Below are positions 54,090-64,000 of a DNA stretch of 64,000 nt, in pieces; within the stretch, counting starts at the first letter, position 1; every line of letters begins with the position of its first letter. The translations under genes were made by a program, and so were the position numbers. Source of the stretch: Physcia stellaris (taxonomy: Eukaryota; Ascomycota; Lecanoromycetes; Caliciales; Physciaceae); contig JABSSW010000019.1 in assembly GCA_018902385.1 (NCBI GenBank), forward strand, positions 434,001 through 498,000. Reading direction: 5' to 3'. The notes beneath the pieces were generated by a model that saw nothing but the letters and a program-made list of their open reading frames with translations, was not told the origin of the DNA and ran no database searches.

Positions 54090-57000
54090 ATGGTTTGCTT
54101 GAACGTCTTCTCCCCAAGGAACCTGCAAAATAACCGCGACTAGGTACTTTTCAAGCGCAAACATGTCCAGCTGGTGCATAGCCCACCAGCGCGCGACGAG
54201 CAGGAGGTAGGTCACGCCCTGAACCATGATTGTCGGAGATTCTTACCAATCTCCAGGTTTGGGTTATAGAGGACACCGACGAGGTGTTCACTAGTTACGA
54301 TGAATATCTACGTCGGTAAGCCAGCCTCTTCCACCACTCCTTCGAATGATTGACTGACACTTCTCTAGTATGGACTTTTACAAACAGGCAAGATACTATT
54401 TCCAAGTTTGCTCTTCTTATTCTCTATCCTAAGTCTTCTATAGAAGCGCTTTATCTGTGAAATCACGGGACACTCAAACATGAGCTTCTTTGAAGCTCTA
54501 GATAGTGAAGTACGTAATGTCTTCATACATCACTCATAGCTCCTTCCGCCCACTCAAAAATCGGGTATTGATGGAGTTCTGTAGAAGTACGCATCACACC
54601 AAGTTGATGATGCTTTCCCGGATGCCTTAAGGGAACCTATATTAAGGAAAGTCCAATTCTCCACCATTAGTAGGATCGACAACCTAGGTTAGTGGTACTT
54701 GTATTTCGTCTGTCTGTTATTGTCTCAGCTGACCGTCAACTGTTTAGTCGATCGAGTCTACGAGGTTTGTATTGACGACTTTTATAAGATGATATATTAA
54801 TGTTCCCGTAGGAGTTCAAAGAAGATTTCTATCCTGGTGAACATGTCACAGCCACTTTGGAAAACGGCGATAGAATAATGGGCTTGATTCGAGAAAAGAC
54901 AAAGTTCCCCGAGCTTTATCGCAACGACGGTACCATAGAACGACAGTCCTTTGCAAGGTATTTTGTCGCACCCGCACACCGGCCAGACGAAGAGGCCATA
55001 GTAGATGAGGAGCGCATCTCACGGGATCGAAGCAGCTTCACCAAGCAGAAACTACGTTCGTTCATTAAGAACACAGTAACCCGCGAGACCTGGGCCGGCG
55101 CTCCATGGACCGTCAAGCCCAAGATTGCCGATGATTATCGAATTAACACGCAAATGCCCCCAGAATTGACTCAGGAGGCACAACTTGCCCAGAGGAAGGC
55201 CAATGTGACTTTCAAGAAAGGAGAGTATGATGGTACGATCCTTGATTTCTTCTCTCCGTTGAATCAATTACCTAGGCTCAAGCCTAAAGGTGGCAAGCGG
55301 CAGAGTGCTCAAGATACTGTTCACTTACAAAATGTCCAATTCGCTGAGTATCAGCGTGCCTTAGCTGGAAACCCTGCATTTGGCCGAGTTGGCCCTCAGG
55401 GTCGTCCAGGACAGCTTCCATCATTTCCAATCGATCTTTCTGGTTTTCCCATTCAAAACGGTCTGCCTATCATAGCAGCCAAGGGTCAACCTCCGGCTCC
55501 ACGACCCCCTCCACCAAAATATCCCATTGAAGATCTCGAGATCCGTCCAGAGAGAAATAATCCGCCACGTCCCGCCTTGAGGTACCTATCGGGGGACGTT
55601 CCTGCTTTCTGCTTTCCAAAGAAAGCCGGTGTCGAAGGTATCTCTATGGAATCCGTTGGTTCTTTGCTTGAAACGTGGAATACTTTGAATGTTTACTGTG
55701 AAGTCTTCCAACTTGATTCTTTTACTTTCGACGATTACATCGAGGCTTTACAGCTCACCACGGACACCCTTCAGTGCGAGCTGCTTACGGAAATCCATTG
55801 CGCGATACTCAAGAAAATAGTCAACGACGTAAATGATAAGAATGGCCAGGTGCAGGTATCTTTACCTCAGCTTCCAGACCCAGACAGTGACGGAAGCGGC
55901 TCAACTCCCGATGACAGTAAGGTACCTACGCCGACTCCAGAGCCTGAGAAGCCACCAGCACGAAGTACGAGAAGCAGTCTTGCAAAGACCGAAGCCGCCG
56001 AGATCAAGGAGGCTGATAAAGTGAGCCTCAACTCAACTGGTGAACCCAAGTATCATCGAGCTCCTGAAATTGATCGTTCAATCCGCGGCTACGACTGGAA
56101 AGCACGTTGTCGTAAACGCGACTTCAGCGATGGTAAATGGATTGTAATCATTGTTGGTCTTATCAACCAGTTATCCGGCAATGCCCGATTGAAAATGGTG
56201 TGCGATGAAGTGCTTTCAAAGCTAGCCCCTATGAACATGGAGGCGACCCCGGAGACCGCGATATCACAGTATGTTGCATCCGACATCAACACTCGGATTA
56301 AGATATTACAAATGTTATGTACCCTATGTATCGAGACCAAGGCGATCAGGAATTACATGGAGGATTGCAACATCACAATGACCGACTATCGGAAGGATAA
56401 AATCGAGGTGCAACGGACGCGTAAAGCAGCGTGAGTCTTCATGTATCAACTTCACATTAATTCATTGCTAAGATTTTCACAGTATCGAGGAACTCCGCGT
56501 ACTTCACGAAGAGCAAAGAGCTCTTCAACCTGAGAGCAACCCGCCATCACCCCCGCCAGAACTTGCACTACTTGGACTCGATGATTCCAAGATGGAAATT
56601 GATGGCGAAGATGAGGTCGAAGAGGATGTCAACATGGATGAAGAGGACGAAGAACCCCATCAAGGGCGATCACTCCGCCGCGCCAACGATAGAGCAGCAC
56701 AGCGCAAGAAGAAGCAAGAAGAAGAGAGAGAAAGGAAAGAAAGGGCTCGAGCAGAGAAAGCAAAAAAGCCTAGTAAGCAAGAGAAACAGCTCGAAAAGGT
56801 ACTAAAGAAGATCGAAGACGTAACAGAGCGGATCAAAGAGTATGAAGAAGAGATTGCCACGATTGAAAATGACCTCCGCGAAGCCGACTGTCCCCGTACT
56901 CGAGGCCTCGGCAAAGACCGCTTCTGGAACCGCTATTACTGGTTGGAGCGGAACGCGATGCCGTATGCTGGCTTACCAGATAGCTCCACTGCGGACGCTG

Positions 57001-57620
57001 GCTTCGCTAACGGATGCATATGGGTGCAAGGCCCTGATGACCTTGAGCGACAAGGTTTTATCGAGCTATCGCAACAAGAAAACGCCCAATATCATCGAGC
57101 ATTTGGAATGAGTGTCCCTGAGCGTAAGATGCGGGAAGAAGGGCCCACTCATGTTTTCACTGCAAGGCAGTGGGCTTTCTACGAAGATCCGGAAGATCTT
57201 GACCATCTTATCGCCTGGCTTGATGTTCGTGGTGTCCGTGAGGTCAAGTTGCGCAAGGAGCTCCAAGCTCAACAAGAGAAGATCACTGCTCATATGAAGA
57301 AGCGCGAAGAGTATCTGGCTGATAAAGATGATTCCAAATCCGAGGCCAGTGAGCCTGCAAAGAGAATATCGACTCGCAACAAATCTCATGAGGAGCCAGT
57401 TACCTCCAAGCGTAGATGCTTCAAATGGAAGAATTTGACAGCACTGAAAGAGCTCGGGCATCTTCATTCCACCAAGCCTCCTCTTACTGGGCGAGCTGCG
57501 GCCAAGGCTAAGAAAGCAGCAGCGATTACTGTGGAAGAAGAACCTGAAGGCCGTCAGACGCGTGCTACCAATCGCAAGGGCAAACCTCTGACCCGCCAAG
57601 GTTCAAGATACAGCTTTTGA
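54090..57620 (+). CDS. ITC1: ISW2-complex subunit Itc1 (Acf1/WSTF-type, WAC-DDT-WHIM protein)
   Basis: Nine exons: 54090..54092, 54144..54206, 54257..54315, 54369..54387, 54444..54509, 54585..54687, 54748..54764, 54812..56430, 56483..57620; 1028 aa. It is the large partner of the ISWI ATPase and guides nucleosome spacing. WAC domain: VLFKRKHVQLVHSPP, then KRFICEITGHSNMSFFEALD (about 1-125). DDT domain near 355-420 (MESVGSLLETWNTLNVYCEV). WHIM1/2 around 490-560 and 690-760 (RTRGLGKDRFWNRYYWLERN). A charged coiled coil lies near 600-660. Exon 1 is the ATG alone; the fourth intron (54388..54443) has a GC donor (CAG/GCAAG). The first donor (GTTTGC) is weak, so the first two residues are less certain than the rest. 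Confidence 0.92.
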
Positions 57621-58307
57621 GCCTTGAGAGCGACAATCTATGTCAGTGCACTACCGAATTATACCAATACCTATCCTTTCCCAATAGATCTACGAGCTCA
57701 TGATCACTGCTTGTTGGCAATGTTTGCTTGTAGGGTCTGGCCATGGATTGTTCCAGGAATCACCAGTCTCTTTTCCCGACAGAGAAGGGTCAAACCTCCT
57801 ACCCTGGGGAACCAAGACATTCTGATTGTGCAGAGCTCTGGGCAGACATGTCATATTGATGGGCAAAGAATACTGGGGACTCGTCAGATGAGCATAGTAC
57901 TTCTACTAGCATTGCTGGATACGGAGTGCGAGCTCTTTGTAGTATGGTGGCGATGTTGCTACACCTCATGTACAATAGATAAAAGATGTTAGACAACAGC
58001 TTGTAAGCTACAAATGACTCAAATGCTCTTTCTTACCACACTGAAGTTCTTTTTGGGAGCGGGATCATGAAAGGAAAACCCCGTGTGGCCGGTGATAGAC
58101 GCTTTAACTCCGAGACTAAGCCATGCAAGGATCGACCGGGAAGAAAAGCTTAGCTACGCTTGTTCAGAGGAACGTCAAGCCTCCATTGACAATGCATCTG
58201 GACTGTCAAAGACATCTACTCAATATTGTCAGCCTGGACACCTCAGGCTGATACCGTGCCTGGAGCCTGCGATCCTGCGATCCACCTCAATCTTTATCGC
58301 CTTTGCT
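57621..58307. other. Intergenic, 690 bp
   Basis: Between ITC1 and SGF73, both on the plus strand. No supported gene (frames 57624-57992 lack family features). It should hold the SGF73 promoter. Confidence 0.5.
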
Positions 58308-60466
58308 ATGGCATCGAATGACCCAAGCCGTCGTGGTAAGCCTGAACGCCAGTGGAGCTCATCGAATCGCAAAGTCCATGCTTACTGACTTATTCCTTAA
58401 TAGCTTCCATGGCCTCGACTACCTCCGACATCAGCCTCCTAGAACAAGCGAACGGCAATAAGCTCGCCCCGAAGAAGGAAAAGCCAAATGGCTCGATCAA
58501 GCTCAAAAAGGCCATTGTGAAGAAGTCGGAGTCCAAAGAGGGCGAAGGTAGCGGTATGCTTCATCTCCGGAATCCTTTCTCTTGCATAAAAAAACAGCCT
58601 GACGACACTGCAGAAGCTAAACCAGGACGTGTGACTCGTAGCCCGTCCCCTGGGTCACCTATTCCGGAATCTGAGCTGGGCAAACCAATCGAGGATCGTC
58701 CAGATCATATCCTGTGCAAACACTGCAAGAAACCAACTCCTAGATCAGTTGCACCGTCGCACGTCAAGCTTTGTGAGCAGAAGAAGAAAGACAAAGCTCG
58801 TAGGAAGAAGGAAGCCAAAGAAGCAAAAGCAGCTCTGGCCAAGGAGAGGGAGCGTGCCGAGAAAGAAAAGGAAAAAGAGTTGGCGAATGAGGCGGAAGAT
58901 GCGACCGGAGAAGCGAATGGTGCTGACAAACCTGATGACGAAAGTGCTGAACCATCAACAACTCAAGAAGGTACGATCAAGACGGGGAAGAAGAGCGCTG
59001 GCAAGGCGTCTACCGATGGGCCAAAGCAAACGAAGAAGCGTAAGGCGGACGCTGAGGGTGACAAAGAGCCAAAGAAAAAGAAATTGAAGAAGGATGAACC
59101 TCCGAAGCCCAAATTACCAAAGCCCAAAGGACCGGTTGACGTGGAGAAGCAGTGCGGCGTTGCTCTTCCCAATGGAGGAAATTGTGCTCGAAGCTTAACT
59201 TGCAAGAGCCACTCTATGGGAGCCAAGCGAGCCGTGCCAGGGCGTAGCATGCCGTATGATCAATTGCTTGCGGCCTACCAAAAGAAAAATCAAGCTAAGC
59301 AACAAAGTAAGCAACACTTTCATTTTTACATCTACAAATCTCCTTCATCAACACATCCTACACGAACTCGCGACAACAGATTGTGAACACCTATTTGAAT
59401 CAATACGCAAACTATGAAGTCGGTTCCGACAAAGCCCACTAGAGCTGCGGCCATGAAGGCCAAAGCTCGCTTTGTCCCGGATGCATTTCCACCCCACCGC
59501 GCGGGCAGGTGCATGCCGCGCCCAGACACGTCAGGTAGTCACTCGCGCGAGACTTTACTTCGATCTACCGAGGAGATTGATGAATTGGGCAGTGCATCCA
59601 ACGTTGACGATCTTGTCTCTGACTTCGAGCAATCATCCGCTCGTCCAGCGCGTACTCCCTATCCTCCAAGGGCTAGGAACGCAGAAAGAGCCAAGCGTAG
59701 CAATGGTTATGACCCTTCAACCCCTTTTCACTCCTCGTCGACCTTCCACTTACTTCCCCCTCCTATTTCCACCTCTTCACCCTACACTCCTCCCCCTCCC
59801 ATCAGAAAAATCCCAAAAGTCTAACACCCATCTCCAGAAATGGCCCTCTCCTCCCTCGCCCCCCGCGACGAAGACCTCGAGCCCACAGGCCCCATCAACA
59901 GCGACGAAGAAACAGAAGCCGTAATGGCCGGCATCGCCCGCTCGCGGCCCCAACCCATCGCCCAACACGTCCACTTCGACCTCCGGCGCCGCAACGAAAT
60001 CATCGCCATCAAAGCCGAGCTGCGCGCCAACTGGCGCGGTCAAGACGGCAAGGGCCTCTTCGCTCAGCACGCGTATCCGGAGACGTGGTATCGTGCGCCT
60101 GGACTCGGACCCGGTGGCCCTGACGCGGGTGGTCGCACCCGGGAGACGATTGTGCGGGAGGCGACGCGTATGGCGGAGATCGAGGCGAGCACGGGGTATA
60201 ATGCTGGAGCGGTAAATGCCGGGCATGCTGCTGGTGTTGACGGTGTGGGGAACGGGGATGCGGACGAGGACGACGCGGAGCCGGAGCCCGAGGTCCCGGA
60301 GTGGCAGCTGAAGATGCGCACCGCGAAACAAATGCTGGATGACGAGGATCGCGCCATCGCGGATGGACGCATCAAGGCTGGTGAGGCGCCGAGTATGGCT
60401 CGTGCGGAGACTTTGAGTGATGGGCGACAGATTGTTCGTGTTGGTTCTCCGGGGATGTATGAGTAG
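58308..60466 (+). CDS. SGF73: SAGA deubiquitinase-module subunit Sgf73 (ataxin-7 like)
   Basis: Three exons: 58308..58335, 58404..59306, 59838..60466; 519 aa (start at 58409, without exon 1, is also possible). Sgf73 anchors the H2B deubiquitinase module to SAGA. A zinc knuckle at about 125-150 (CKHCKKP, then HVKLC) precedes a long Lys/Glu helix. The SCA7 domain follows (about 275-330: KQCGVALPNGGNCARSL, TCKSHSMGAKRAVPGRSMPY) and, across the 531-nt intron, the fungal tail with GPINSDEETEAVMAGIARSR and QHVHFDLRRRNEI. The join CAA A/AA ATG keeps phase and rebuilds the known order. The last exon is GC-rich compared with exon 2. Confidence 0.9.
59414..59824 (+). CDS. 136-codon ORF inside the SGF73 intron
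   Basis: ATG at 59414 to stop at 59822-59824, same strand as the host gene and wholly within its 531-nt intron. It encodes a basic start (MKSVPTKPTRAAAMKAKARF) then an acidic part (RSTEEIDELGSASNVDDLVS) and a Pro-rich end. Not recognised. It could be a nested gene, an alternative exon or chance; the clean codon composition of the first 90 residues is the only support. Confidence 0.3.
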   Translation: MKSVPTKPTRAAAMKAKARFVPDAFPPHRAGRCMPRPDTSGSHSRETLLRSTEEIDELGSASNVDDLVSDFEQSSARPARTPYPPRARNAERAKRSNGYDPSTPFHSSSTFHLLPPPISTSSPYTPPPPIRKIPKV

Positions 60467-61408
60467 GGGGCCTCACCGATGCTCTACGATGGCTATGGAT
60501 GAACTGGACGTGGGTTGTGGTGTAGGGGAGGCGGTGGGTTGTTAAGTGTTGATCAGGGGAGGCGGTGGAATCAAGTGCTGAGACCACTGCCGGGTACTAT
60601 CAGATGCTGCGTCGTTTCTGTGAAGAAGACCAGGCCTATAGGTTTCACATGTACTTTATAGTAGCTACCGAAGCAATTATATTCCTCACTACTTCGCATC
60701 CTCTTCTGGCCCTCCCCGGTGCAGCTACAGCAGCGATGAATGGACAGTATTTACCTAGACGTGTACTAATCACTATATTCCTATCGTTGCTTCTACACTA
60801 GAACTATACCCGCCCTTCCTCTCTAACATCCACCTTTTCCCCTCCTTATCCTCGCAAGCCCGGAATCAGCTCTAGCCTCCCTGAGGCCAATCCCAACTCA
60901 TGTTCTCTCTCTGCCTTCACCCCCTCGTTTCCCTCCCTTATCCTCCTTCAAAGACCACAACCCCATCCTTTACAATGATCCTCATTCTAGACAATAGCGA
61001 AGCCGCCTTTTGCTTAACGCAGCTTCCAGATATAAAGAACCATGTGCTCGAAAGGTGTTAATGCCTGCCTCTCCCTGCATGGCCGTGGGGACTGGGTTAT
61101 GGGATGGTGATGTTTATTGATTGATTGATTGGGTTCACTATTCAGTTTTAGGGAGCTTGGCTGGTTGCATAGCTTGGAGGAGACCGGGGGGGGCCAAAGC
61201 AGGAAACTACACATGGAAACTTCAGCCATGTGAAACCTCATTCTGATGATGAAGCAGTGGAAGAGAAGCGAGTGATCATCGGCTGGAATGTACATGCTTC
61301 AGTGGTATCTCCTCTATCATCACCCCATCTAAACATCTTCCATTCCTCTATCAAATGCGAAAGAACACGGTGGTAAGCCACTCTATCTATGCCGTGACGA
61401 GATGGGAT
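60467..61408. other. Convergent intergenic region, 940 bp
   Basis: 3' ends of SGF73 and the asparaginyl-tRNA synthetase gene. A GATT microrepeat (three units) is at about 61111-61125. No supported gene. Confidence 0.5.
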
Positions 61409-63322
61409 CTAGGGCGTGCAGCGATAGGCGAAGCGTGGATAGAGGGCGCATTCGCGGACGGTGTGGCGGCCGCACAGCCAAGCGAGGAAGCGCTCGAGAC
61501 CGAGACCGTAGCCGCCGTGGGGGGAGGTGCCGTATCTAGATTGTGATGATTAGTATGAAGGTGCGGAGGGTCAAAAAATTGACGAAAGTCGTGGAAGTGG
61601 AGGGATCGTAAAGGGGATAGTAAAAGGCAAGGAGACTCGGATGTGCTTCATGAATGAGGATAATTTGAAGGAATACGTACTTTCTTTGATCCGTATACCA
61701 ATAATATGGCTTCGGATCAATACCCTCCCTTCCATACGCCTGCATCAATTCATCATAGTCACTCATCCTCATACTGCCCCCGACAATCTCCCCGACTCCG
61801 GGCATCAAACAATCGACGCTTTCCGTCACCCTCGGATCATCCTTGTCCTTCATCATATAAAAGGCCTTGATCTCTACCGGGAAGTGCGTCAAGAAAATTG
61901 GCCTGTCGATGATATCTGTCATTTTCCTTTCCGCCGCCTCGGCAATGTCATCACCGAAGGTATGCGGCTGGCCCTCTTCATTGAGGATGGAGTGCTCGCG
62001 CAACCACTCGATAGCGTCGGCGTATCGCATCCGTTTGAACGGTCGTTCGGGCTTTTGGAATTTAGGGTTGAGGGAGGCGATTAGGGCTGCGGTGGGTGGA
62101 TGGGCGAGGACAACGTCGATGACTGAACACATTACCAGCTCCAAATGGTCGAGTAGATCGTCAAAGGTGATGAAGTCGAGCTCGGCTTCTATGTGCGTGT
62201 ATTCTGAAAGATGGCGGCGTGTGAGCGACTTTTCTGCGCGGAAGGACGGCGCAACGCAGAAAACGTTGCCGAGCGAGGGGAGACAGGTTTCCAAGTACAG
62301 TTGGGAGGACTGGGTGAGGTAGGCTTTCTCGCCGTAGTAGTTGAACTCGAACAGAGTGGCACCACCTTCCACTTGCGTTTGAACCATGCAGGGTGGAGTG
62401 ACTTCGAGGCAGGATGGTGTGATGATGTGTTCGTAAGTTTGGCGGAAGCCGCGAAGGACCGCAGCTCGGACTTTCATGACGGAGGAGGAGACCTCACCAC
62501 GTAAGACGAGATGACGGTTGTCGAGGAGGGTCTGTTGGTCCGCGTCTGCGGCCACACGGGTAGAGATGGCTTCTTTGTCACCGGCAGCCCGCCCGATGAC
62601 TTCGAAGAAGTCGGCATGGAGTTCGCGGTCATCGGGGGCGTGTTGCTTGGGAGGAACCTCCCACATCTCACCCCATACTTCGAGGGATGTCTCCAAGGTA
62701 AGAGTCATAGCATCGTATGTCTTGACGAGGTCGCCAGTGAGCACGCATTGAAGAAAGCCGTAGCCATCTTGGAGCGTGATAAAAATAACATCCTTCTGAG
62801 ATCGCAGTCGATGTATTCGTCCGTTCACCCGTACCCGCGTGCTGAGTCCATCACTGTAGTCGACATCTTTCGAGCTGTTGCCGCTTCGAAGCTTGATGTA
62901 GCTGCCCTTTTCGTCCAGATGAATCTTCAGAGCTTTAGGTAATTTAGGATCTTGTGTGATGTGGATTTCTTTGGCTTTTTCTAGGACCTGCTGCCGCTTC
63001 TCCGCCTCTTCTTTCTCGCGAATGGCTAGCTCATCCCCTTTAGCTACCTTTCTCTTGTGTTGCTCATAAAGTTTGGTCACTTTCTTCAAAGCGGAAGCTG
63101 ATGCAGCCTTATACTCAAGACGCGACTTTTCGTCGCCATCTGCTGGAATTGCACCTGTCTCTGATTTCCGGGTAAAGTATTGGGGATCATGTGTTTGCGC
63201 TGGGGGACGTTGTATGTGGGCGAAGAGGAGTGTTTTGTAGGGGACTGTTCACTGCCGTCGGCTGATGGGTCATCTTTACCAATATCTTCGTCAATATATG
63301 TCTTCTGCGCTTGCGATGCCAT
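61409..63322 (-). CDS. DED81: Cytosolic asparaginyl-tRNA synthetase, with a one-base frame break near the 5' end
   Basis: Class IIb synthetase charging tRNA-Asn. Exon 1 63322..61681, intron 145 nt, exon 2 61535..61409. N-extension (MASQAQKTYIDEDIGKDDPS...), then an anticodon-binding OB fold (STRVRVNGRIHRLRSQKDVI), then the catalytic core with motif 2 (FRAEKSLTRRHLSEYTHIEA) and motif 3 (GGYGLGLERFLAWL), split by the intron just upstream; the end is YPRFAYRCTP. The frame that starts at 63322 stops matching the family after SADGSEQSP at a C4 run (rc of 63240-63243). One more C restores YKTLLFAHIQRPPAQTHDPQ and a continuous chain. A 35-nt intron inside this stretch would also keep frame but is shorter than usual. 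The gene is normally essential and single copy. Confidence 0.88.
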
Positions 63323-63538
63323 GACTATAAAGACTCAATGGGTGTCGCTGTTGTTGTCTCCAGCTTCACAAATTCGTTTGCACTGCGGTCCAAAATCCGT
63401 CATGGAGTCATGTAATATATCACATGCATCACTCTAGTCTGGAATAAATTACGCCAAGGACTTTCAGGGGCTCGAAGTGAAGCACGCGTTTCACGGCACT
63501 GGCGGGAGTCGAGGCAACCTTTTACCCTTCGCAAAAAG
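63323..63538. promoter_or_regulatory. Short divergent promoter, asparaginyl-tRNA synthetase / GT69
   Basis: Only 216 bp separate two opposite start codons, so the promoters must overlap or share sites. No coding frame with family features. Confidence 0.5.
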
Positions 63539-64000
63539 ATGGCATCGAATCACAACACAGTCGAGCTCCAGAAGCGCTACTCGTCTGAATCGGATGGGCA
63601 ATTTGAGCTTGACGAGAGTGACTTCGAAACCCAAGGTCTTACCAGCAACTCGTACAACCCTCCGCGTTCGCAGTCTCACTTCCAATCCATTATCGATCTA
63701 CTCCCACTGCGCATCACGAAGCTCCTCACTCGTCGAAGACTATGGAGAAAGAGTCGAAGGCGCCCGGGCCGCAGCCTTCTTGGGTGCCCTATCATCCTGG
63801 GACGCCGGACCCGATTAGCCTTCAACAGCGTGACAGGCATCATCATCGTTCTCATCACGCTCACAGCGATATTTCGACCTTCATACACAAATCCCCCAGC
63901 ACATTACGCTAGCTTGAGAAAAAGAATAATAGCAAGTGAGGATTATGGAAGAGGAAACAGCGACAACCAGAAGATTTTCATCGCCGCGAGCATCTACGAT
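63539..64000 (+). CDS. GT69 (CAP59/CMT1-like) alpha-1,3-mannosyltransferase, 3' part beyond the window
   Basis: 154 codons to the window edge, all open. A cytosolic N-part of about 95 residues ends in a basic cluster (LTRRRLWRKSRRRPG), then a single span (VTGIIIVLITLTAIF, about 101-115) sets up a type II Golgi protein. The lumenal part starts YASLRKRIIASEDYGRGN and reaches KIFIAASIYD, the first conserved strand of cryptococcal CMT1/CAP59-type mannosyltransferases. Catalytic motifs lie beyond the window, so the assignment rests on this layout and the IFIAASIYD block. Confidence 0.7.
   Translation, partial: MASNHNTVELQKRYSSESDGQFELDESDFETQGLTSNSYNPPRSQSHFQSIIDLLPLRITKLLTRRRLWRKSRRRPGRSLLGCPIILGRRTRLAFNSVTGIIIVLITLTAIFRPSYTNPPAHYASLRKRIIASEDYGRGNSDNQKIFIAASIYD

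Overview
The window is nuclear DNA of a filamentous ascomycete (Pezizomycotina). Genes are spaced about 2-3 kb apart on both strands. Introns are short (about 45-150 nt), mostly GT...AG, with CTRAC-like branch sites. The proteins are typical of this group: a Drs2 flippase, Rad4, Snf5, Itc1, Sgf73, an Rco1-like PHD protein and DUF3669. Class Leotiomycetes is my guess from general feel only; nothing here proves it.

Layout. 0-10 kb: SAM methyltransferase (partial), PLP aminotransferase, CoA-binding protein, unknown nuclear-type protein, CRIPT, P4-ATPase. 11-14 kb: an accessory island with a DUF3669 kinase-like gene, a scrap of a WD40 gene and a gene with two retropepsin-like domains. 15-19 kb: RAD4. 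19-26 kb: gene-poor stretch of broken reading frames. 26-40 kb: housekeeping block (RCO1-like, PA2G4/EBP1-like, EEP-family phosphatase or nuclease, D-amino-acid oxidase, mRNA guanylyltransferase, SNF5). 41-47 kb: an unknown gene, then an L-type ER-Golgi lectin divergent from ALG8. 47-53.3 kb: a second accessory island with a protein kinase-WD40 gene bracketed by two copies of a short inverted-repeat element, and a crippled second copy of the DUF3669 gene. 54-64 kb: ITC1, SGF73, cytosolic asparaginyl-tRNA synthetase and the start of a GT69 mannosyltransferase.

Connections. Four chromatin regulators from different complexes lie within about 34 kb: Rpd3S (Rco1-like), RSC or SWI/SNF (Snf5), ISW2 (Itc1) and SAGA (Sgf73). 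ALG8 and the cargo lectin share one intergenic region and both serve glycoprotein maturation in the early secretory pathway. The two accessory islands are related: both carry DUF3669 and kinase-WD40 sequence, in different states of decay.

Most novel items: (1) a 216-224 bp element with 27-bp terminal inverted repeats and 3-bp target duplications, two copies; (2) a DUF3669 duplicate that lost its start codon and 768 bp at a 4-bp microhomology; (3) a single chain with two retropepsin-like domains, preceded in frame by a WD40 remnant; (4) recurrent one-base frame breaks at homopolymers, one in an essential gene, which point to sequence error; (5) odd gene structures (an ATG-only first exon, a GC-AG intron, an intron holding a 136-codon ORF). 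Exon limits come from splice signals and reading-frame continuity and have not been checked against transcripts.
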